DNA of 47,750 nt. It comes from Alphaproteobacteria bacterium (GTDB lineage Bacteria > Pseudomonadota > Alphaproteobacteria > Thalassobaculales > Thalassobaculaceae). Shown piece by piece: positions 43,128 to 47,750 of the stretch. How positions within the stretch are numbered: the stretch's first letter is position 1; the number at the start of each line of letters is the position of its first letter. The position numbers and the translations under genes are program-made. Where the stretch lies: the NCBI GenBank assembly GCA_013203465.1, contig JABMNR010000083.1, forward strand, positions 1-47,750, in the 5' to 3' direction. The notes under the pieces were generated by a model that was given only the letters and a program-made list of their open reading frames with translations, ran no database searches and was not told where the DNA came from.

Positions 43128-43833
43128 GCGCCGCCTCCCGGAAGCGGCCGATCAGATCGTTCATCGGCTCGGGACGGGTCTTGAGCGCGGTCCGGTTAAC
43201 GGCGAGCCGGGCGCTCACCTCGGCGATCCGGTCGATTTCCACCAGACCGTTGGCGCGCAAGGTGCCACCGGTCTGCACCAGGTCGACGATCCGTCGGCAC
43301 AGCCCTAAATTCGGCGCCAGCTCCAGCGCACCATTCAGCTTGATGCACTCGGCCTGCACACCGCGCGCCGCGAAATAGCGCCGGGTCACGTTGGGATACT
43401 TGGTCGCCACCCGCAGATGCGACCAGCGCTGCGGGTCTTCGTTCGCCGCGACCTCGGCGGGTGCCGCCACCGCCAGATGGCAGTGCCCCACGTCCAGGTT
43501 CACCGGCGCGTAGATCTCGGGGTGGTCGAACTCCATCAGCACATCCGAGCCGGACACCGCCAGATGCGCCGCCCCGAAGGCCAGGAAGGTCGCGGTGTCG
43601 AAGCTGCGCACCCGGATGATGTCCACATTCGGATCACCGGTGGCGAATTGCAGCTGACGCGAGTCCGCGTCGAAGAACGCGTCTTCCGGTTCGATCTCGG
43701 CACGCCGCAGGATCGGCGCGATCGCGCTCAAAATCCGCCCTTTCGGCAGGGCCAGGATCAGTTTTTCATTGGAGGCCACGGGGGAGTTCACGAAGGTGTT
43801 CACGAAGGTGTTTACAGGGGGGGTCACGGGCAC
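43117..43833 (-). CDS. hisG: ATP phosphoribosyltransferase, short form
   Basis: A 238-residue HisG of the short type, which condenses ATP and PRPP in the first step of histidine synthesis and needs HisZ as regulatory partner. The core starts KLILALPKGRIL and ends with the PRPP-loop region QTGGTLRANGLVEIDRI. The regulatory C-terminal domain of long HisG is absent; no hisZ lies in this window. The start is uncertain. GTG 43833 gives a 20-residue leader containing the repeat NTFVNTFVN from a 12-bp tandem repeat, while GTG 43779 (ASNEKL) would give a standard N-terminus. Confidence 0.92.
   Translation of the reverse strand: MPVTPPVNTFVNTFVNSPVASNEKLILALPKGRILSAIAPILRRAEIEPEDAFFDADSRQLQFATGDPNVDIIRVRSFDTATFLAFGAAHLAVSGSDVLMEFDHPEIYAPVNLDVGHCHLAVAAPAEVAANEDPQRWSHLRVATKYPNVTRRYFAARGVQAECIKLNGALELAPNLGLCRRIVDLVQTGGTLRANGLVEIDRIAEVSARLAVNRTALKTRPEPMNDLIGRFREAARAA
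43780..43815 (-). repeat. 12-bp tandem repeat at the hisG N-terminus
   Basis: On the minus strand three 12-base units follow each other: GTAAACACCTTC (43815-43804), GTGAACACCTTC (43803-43792) and a degenerate GTGAACTCCCCC (43791-43780). They encode VNTF-VNTF-VNSP in the longer hisG reading. Each of the last two units also starts with an in-frame GTG, so the array multiplies possible start codons. Confidence 0.6.
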
Positions 43834-43859
43834 GCCTCGTCGCGCTGCACGAAAGGCCG

Positions 43860-44342
43860 TCAGCCGCCCTCGTCCCCCACGGTCGCGTCATGGGAGGGGC
43901 GGAAAACGGTCGGCCAGGGTTCGCCGAGGTCCTCGACGTGGCAGGACAGCGCCGTGACGTCAAGCCTGATGGTCGCGTCGTCGGCGAAAATCAGCTCGAC
44001 AAACCCATCGCCCGCCGCGACCTGCAGCAGATTGAGCATCCGCCCCCGGTCACCCCGGTCGACGCCACGGGTCTTGACGGCGGTGACCCGCTCGAACCGC
44101 ACGCCGCAATGCACCCGTTCGTACGGCGTACCGTCACCCGGTGTCTCTCCCTCCGGCATTGCCTCCCAACGGAAGCGGCCGACCACCATGGCGAAGCGGC
44201 TGTCGGCCTGGTCGAAGGCGATTTCCGACACCGGCACCAACGCGTCCTGGAGGTAGGCCGACACGATGGTGATGTCTTCGGCGTCCTCGGCGCGGACCCG
44301 CAAAGGCTGGTCCGACCGTGTGAGCGCGGGAGGGCGCGCCAT
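43860..44342 (-). CDS. DUF2948 family protein
   Basis: A 160-residue DUF2948 protein, an alphaproteobacterial family of unknown function. Blocks include LRVRAEDAEDITIVSAYLQDALVPVSEIAFDQADSRFAMVVGRFRWE and the C-terminal DIRLDVTALSCHVEDLGEPWPT pattern. ATG 44342 follows the murA stop by 2 bases with GGAGG overlapping the murA end, so murA and this gene are coupled. Its constant place between murA and hisG is typical of the order. Confidence 0.88.
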   Translation of the reverse strand: MARPPALTRSDQPLRVRAEDAEDITIVSAYLQDALVPVSEIAFDQADSRFAMVVGRFRWEAMPEGETPGDGTPYERVHCGVRFERVTAVKTRGVDRGDRGRMLNLLQVAAGDGFVELIFADDATIRLDVTALSCHVEDLGEPWPTVFRPSHDATVGDEGG

Positions 44343-44344
44343 CG

Positions 44345-45634
44345 TCACTCCTCCGCCGCCGCGCGCGCGGCGGCCACCCGGTCGATATCGGCACCGCAAG
44401 CCGCCAGCTTCTCGACCAACCGCTCATACCCGCGATCCAGGTGGTAGACCCGGCTGATCGCCGTCTCGCCCCCGGCCGCCAGCCCGGCCAGCACCAGCGA
44501 GACCGAGGCGCGCAAATCGGTCGCCATCACCGGCGCGCCCGTCAAGCCCGGCACGCCGCGCACCAGAGCCGACGCCTGGTGCACGGTGATGTTGGCGCCC
44601 ATCCGGCCGAGTTCCGGTACGTGCATGAAACGGTTCTCGAAGATCGTCTCGGTGATCATCGACGCCCCGCTCGCCACGGTCATCAGCGCCATGTACTGCG
44701 CCTGAAGGTCGGTCGGGAAGCCGGGATAGGGTTCGGTCATCATGTCGACGCCGATCACCGGGTCAACGCCGCGCGTCACCCGCAGGCCCTCATCCACCGT
44801 CTCGACACCGACCCCCGCGCGCACCAAGGTATCGATCACCGCTTCGATCAAACCGCCATCGGCGCCTTGCAGCACCACATCGCCGCCGGCGATCGCCACC
44901 GCCATGGCGTAGGTACCGGTCTCGATCCGGTCGGGCAGCACGCGATGCTCGGCGCCGCCCAGTCGCTCACGCCCCTGGATATGGACGGTGTCGGTTCCCG
45001 CTCCCTCGATCACGACCCCCATGGCCGCCAGCAGACGCGCGAGATCGACGATCTCCGGCTCCCGCGCGGCGTTGATCAGCGTGGTTTCGCCCATGGCCAG
45101 GGCCGCCGCCATCATTAAATTCTCGGTCGCGCCCACCGACACGAAGGGAAAGCTGACCCGCCCGCCGCGCAGCCGCCCACCCTCCGGCGCCCGGGCGTGG
45201 ACGTAGCCGCCGCCGATCTCGACCTGGGCGCCGAGATCCGCCAAACCCTTGAGGTGCAGGTCGACCGGCCGGTTGCCGATCGCGCAGCCGCCGGGCAGCG
45301 ATACCGTGGCCTTGCCGAACCGCGCGAGCAACGGTCCCAGCACCAGCACCGAGGCGCGCATCTTGCGCACCAGATCGTAGGGTGCGGTGGTACTGACGAT
45401 CTCACCGGCATCGAGGGTCATGCTGCTGGTGTCGTCGCGCTCGATGCGGACGCCGTGCTGACGCAGCAGGTTGGTCATCGAGGCGATGTCGGCCAGGTCC
45501 GGCACATGGTCGAGCCGCACCGGCCGGTCGCTGAGCAAGGCCGCCGCCATCAGCGGCAGGGCCGCGTTCTTCGCGCCGCTGATCGGAAGGGTGCCGCGAA
45601 GGCGTTGGCCGCCCCGCACGCGTATCTGGTCCAT
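44345..45634 (-). CDS. murA: UDP-N-acetylglucosamine 1-carboxyvinyltransferase
   Basis: A 429-residue MurA, which makes the first committed step of peptidoglycan synthesis by adding enolpyruvate to UDP-GlcNAc. K22 (SGAKNA) and the fosfomycin-target cysteine C117 (PGGCAIG) are both present. Other blocks are [48 protein letters not shown] and [15 protein letters not shown]. Length is canonical. It leads the block of coupled minus-strand genes with DUF2948. Confidence 0.97.
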   Translation of the reverse strand: MDQIRVRGGQRLRGTLPISGAKNAALPLMAAALLSDRPVRLDHVPDLADIASMTNLLRQHGVRIERDDTSSMTLDAGEIVSTTAPYDLVRKMRASVLVLGPLLARFGKATVSLPGGCAIGNRPVDLHLKGLADLGAQVEIGGGYVHARAPEGGRLRGGRVSFPFVSVGATENLMMAAALAMGETTLINAAREPEIVDLARLLAAMGVVIEGAGTDTVHIQGRERLGGAEHRVLPDRIETGTYAMAVAIAGGDVVLQGADGGLIEAVIDTLVRAGVGVETVDEGLRVTRGVDPVIGVDMMTEPYPGFPTDLQAQYMALMTVASGASMITETIFENRFMHVPELGRMGANITVHQASALVRGVPGLTGAPVMATDLRASVSLVLAGLAAGGETAISRVYHLDRGYERLVEKLAACGADIDRVAAARAAAEE

Positions 45635-45758
45635 GCGCCGTTCACTCTACTGAATGGTTACCCGGTTCTATCGAAGCCACCCCGCGCGCTCAAGCCCGCG
45701 CGCTTACGCTGGCCCGACAATCGGGCGGGAGCGTGGCGGCCTTGGGCGACTCTGGACA

Positions 45759-45959
45759 CTACGCGGGGTCGCGCGACTCGCCGCCGTCCGGGACCTCACG
45801 GGATCGCGACTGCGCCTTGCGTCGCCGCAGGTTGGCGCGCAACGCCTCGGCCCGACGATCAACGGTCGCCTGCTTGACCGGCCGGGCGGCGGCGGGCGAT
45901 CGCGCCGAGTCGGCCCCGGCCGTGGGGGACAGCGCGGATTTGCGTGGTGGTTCGCTCAC
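45759..45959 (-). CDS. Small basic protein upstream of murA
   Basis: A 66-residue protein starting VSEPPRKSA (GTG 45959) with CGGAAG a few bases before. Its C-terminal half, VDRRAEALRANLRRRKAQSRSRE, resembles a short basic helical tail that I recall from small hypothetical proteins beside murA in related bacteria. Rich in Arg, Ala and Ser; no span or domain. The open frame continues upstream through tRNA-Thr and cannot be coding there. The function is unknown; nucleic-acid binding is possible from charge only. Confidence 0.5.
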   Translation of the reverse strand: MSEPPRKSALSPTAGADSARSPAAARPVKQATVDRRAEALRANLRRRKAQSRSREVPDGGESRDPA

Positions 45960-46169
45960 GTCATCTTCCGATCCTGGTTTTCCGATCCGGGGGGTCCGAT
46001 CCGGGGGCTCCGTCGATCGCACCATCCACAGTATGCCAACCCGGCGCCGGGACGAACACCGGTCTTGCGCCATCGAAGCCGCTCTGGCATGTATGCGCCG
46101 CTTCGCGGGCGGGTGTGCCGTCCGCCGCACCTCGGTCGATCCCCGCCTAGGAAGGGGCACCGGCCCGGC

Positions 46170-46244
<75 letters not shown>

Positions 46245-47750
46245 GTTATATCATTGAATTTAATAAAATTTTCCCCTACCACTCGCACTACCAACACCTT
46301 CCATCTACTCATCGGTTTTGCGTCGTTCGGCCATCAGGGTAATTTTCGGTTCCACAACCCGCGCGTTTTAACTATCTTCAGTTTTGCACCGAGATCAGGC
46401 ACCAAATTTTGATGAAGATCCATTTTTCCTGCGCATCATTTCTCTTGTGAATTCATGTTATCGGTGTGCTTTAGAAGAAAATTTTTACTTCAAAATATAA
46501 AATGCAATTTTTATTGATTCAACCATTAAATTTATATTTATTTAATTGTATTTAATAAATATATAACTGGAGAAATAATAATGGATAAAATAAACTTTCT
46601 TAAGAAGCACACAGGCTTTGAGAATTTTAAAATACTTGAAGTCGGAGCTCTTGCAAACCCTGTTATTAAAAAAAACGAATCCCAAGTTTGGTATATTGAT
46701 CATCTAGATACAAACAAATTAAAAAGAAATATGAGCATGATTCTTCAATCGACATAGAAAAAATTGTACACGTAGATTACGTATGGAATAAGGAAAAATT
46801 TAACAAAGCTATTTACGATAATAAAAAATTTGATTTAATCGTCGCAAACCATGTATTTGAACATTTCCCAAACCCCGTGCAATGGTTGCAAGATGCTTTT
46901 TCTATACTATCTCCATCTGGGATGATATTTTTAGCTCTCCCTGATAAAAGATTTACTTTTGATTTGGTGAGAAAAACCACCGCCATATCTGATTGGCTCG
47001 GGTGGTATTTACGTGAGTTGGAAAAGCCGTCCGCCAATCAAATTTTGGACCATTTTAGCAATTTTCGCGAAATTTCCACCGCTCATGCATGGCGTGACCC
47101 ACATTATGATGGCTCACACCCAACACATGATCTACGTCAGTCTTTTGATCTTGCAAAAACCTCTGTGGAGCAAAACAAATACATTGACGCTCATTGCAGT
47201 GTATTCACACCATATTCGTTCGTTTTTTTGGTTAAAGATCTCCGTTCAATGGGGATTTTTCCTTATCGTATTTCAGCTTTTGAATCAACTAAACTTGATG
47301 ATATTGAATTTTTTGTTATACTGCAAATTCACCATAGCTCACCGACCTCACAACTCGACACGTCAATGCTTCAACAACTAGCAAGAACGGCCGGGTATAG
47401 CGGGCCCTTTGGCAGTGGGGGTTTTGCGCGCGCACTCGATTCTGATCCTGATCTCAAGTATCAATATGAAACCCTCATCAAGGAGCAACAAATTAAACTA
47501 AAGCAAGAAACCTCTAGAGATGAGTATTTGTTTCCACAATTGGACAAAAACCTTCATCACGAAAGACCAAATAATAGTGCTACTAATAGTAAAAATCCTT
47601 ACCTCCAGTATTTTTTGAATTATTTTTATAAAAATCACAAATAAACAGTATAAACCCGGATTTCCCATGTGCACCGTTCATTTGACGCCAGCACTGTGCG
47701 ATTGTGGTATACATATCAGTATGTTGGGTTGGTTGGAGGGCGGGTAAGAT
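46245..47750. other. AT-rich tail beside tRNA-Thr, probable edge of an acquired island
   Basis: From the base after tRNA-Thr, composition drops to strongly AT-rich (about one-third GC by eye) until about 47650, against about two-thirds GC before. The first 336 bases (46245-46580) hold no supportable gene; a 70-codon frame at 46200-46412 crosses the tRNA and is not credible. The only gene is a frameshifted methyltransferase. The last 100 bases return to mixed composition with nothing recognisable. No integrase or attachment repeat is visible in the window. Confidence 0.6.
46581..47644 (+). pseudogene. SAM methyltransferase of glycan-cluster type, frameshifted
   Basis: ATG 46581 has a TGGAG ribosome site and opens LEVGALANPVIKK...VWYIDHLDTNKLK, motif I and the YVDHLDT block of methyltransferases found in O-antigen clusters. 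The frame then stops at 46749. In the -1 frame the protein continues KKYEHDSSIDIEKIVHVDYVW, then FDLIVANHVFEHFPNPVQWL, FLALPDKRFTFDLVR and YIDAHCSVFTPYSFVFLVKDL to 47644. One extra base in the A5 run at 46721-46725 restores one open frame. The full protein would be about 354 residues. It is either a recent pseudogene or a homopolymer sequencing error; a fragment from ATG 46877 lacks the SAM site. Confidence 0.8.

Noticed and set aside
46700-46740. Programmed -1 frameshift in the methyltransferase gene
   Set aside because: The run is only A5-G and the in-frame codons (TTA AAA AGA) do not form an X-XXY-YYZ slippery heptamer; mutation or sequencing error is simpler.

Overview
The window is a chromosomal segment of a GC-rich alphaproteobacterium, most likely a member of the Rhodospirillales. 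The evidence is the gene set: the block murA - DUF2948 - hisG (short form) - hisD - UPF0262 - low-Mr phosphatase - maf - RNase E/G - yacG, a PAS_5 protein, OpgC with OpgH, LysE exporters and many tightly coupled GC-rich genes. About 50 genes fill it densely, many joined by ATGA or GTGA overlaps.

Layout. 0.1-3.0 kb holds housekeeping enzymes: a PKHD dioxygenase, an acyltransferase, a Nudix hydrolase and YceI. 3.1-8.0 kb is an unusual block. Four coupled plus-strand genes (MDR dehydrogenase, divergent PTPS/QueD-like protein, GT4 glycosyltransferase, SAM methyltransferase) meet tail to tail with a coupled minus-strand pair (stand-alone RibD-C reductase and creatininase-family amidohydrolase). 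I infer a pterin- or pyrimidine-derived glycosylated small molecule. 8.2-11.4 kb holds DUF6429, a SWIM zinc-finger protein and a DUF3108 protein. 11.4-15.7 kb is an osmoregulated periplasmic glucan locus (opgH diverging from opgC plus a secreted esterase). 15.7-17.0 kb holds a PAS_5 protein, a tiny acidic protein and a cytochrome c.

17.2-26.5 kb looks like an amino-acid/peptide use locus: a trans-3-hydroxy-L-proline dehydratase-type enzyme, a LysE exporter, an M81 (MlrC) metallopeptidase, a complete Dpp/Opp-type ABC importer and a small methyltransferase. A PhyH dioxygenase follows. 27.7-30.8 kb is a stator operon, motA-motB plus a third gene whose product is a degenerate EAL-domain protein; an FNR/FixK-like palindrome lies upstream. 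After tRNA-Phe come two TPR fusion proteins (2OG oxygenase and methyltransferase), another LysE protein, and a cupredoxin / cytochrome P460 pair behind an AT-rich palindrome. 36.2-38.6 kb holds an NmrA-type oxidoreductase divergent from a TetR regulator with paired operators, and a second TetR regulator. 38.6-46.0 kb is the conserved minus-strand housekeeping block, in which infA is missing from its usual slot between the phosphatase and maf.

At tRNA-Thr (46170-46244) base composition falls abruptly from about two-thirds GC to strongly AT-rich. The only gene in this tail is a SAM methyltransferase of the glycan-cluster type, broken by a one-base frameshift in an A-run. This looks like the edge of an acquired island beside a tRNA gene. 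The strongest candidates for new biology are the stator plus dead-EAL operon and the PTPS/GT4/methyltransferase/RibD-C/creatininase block.
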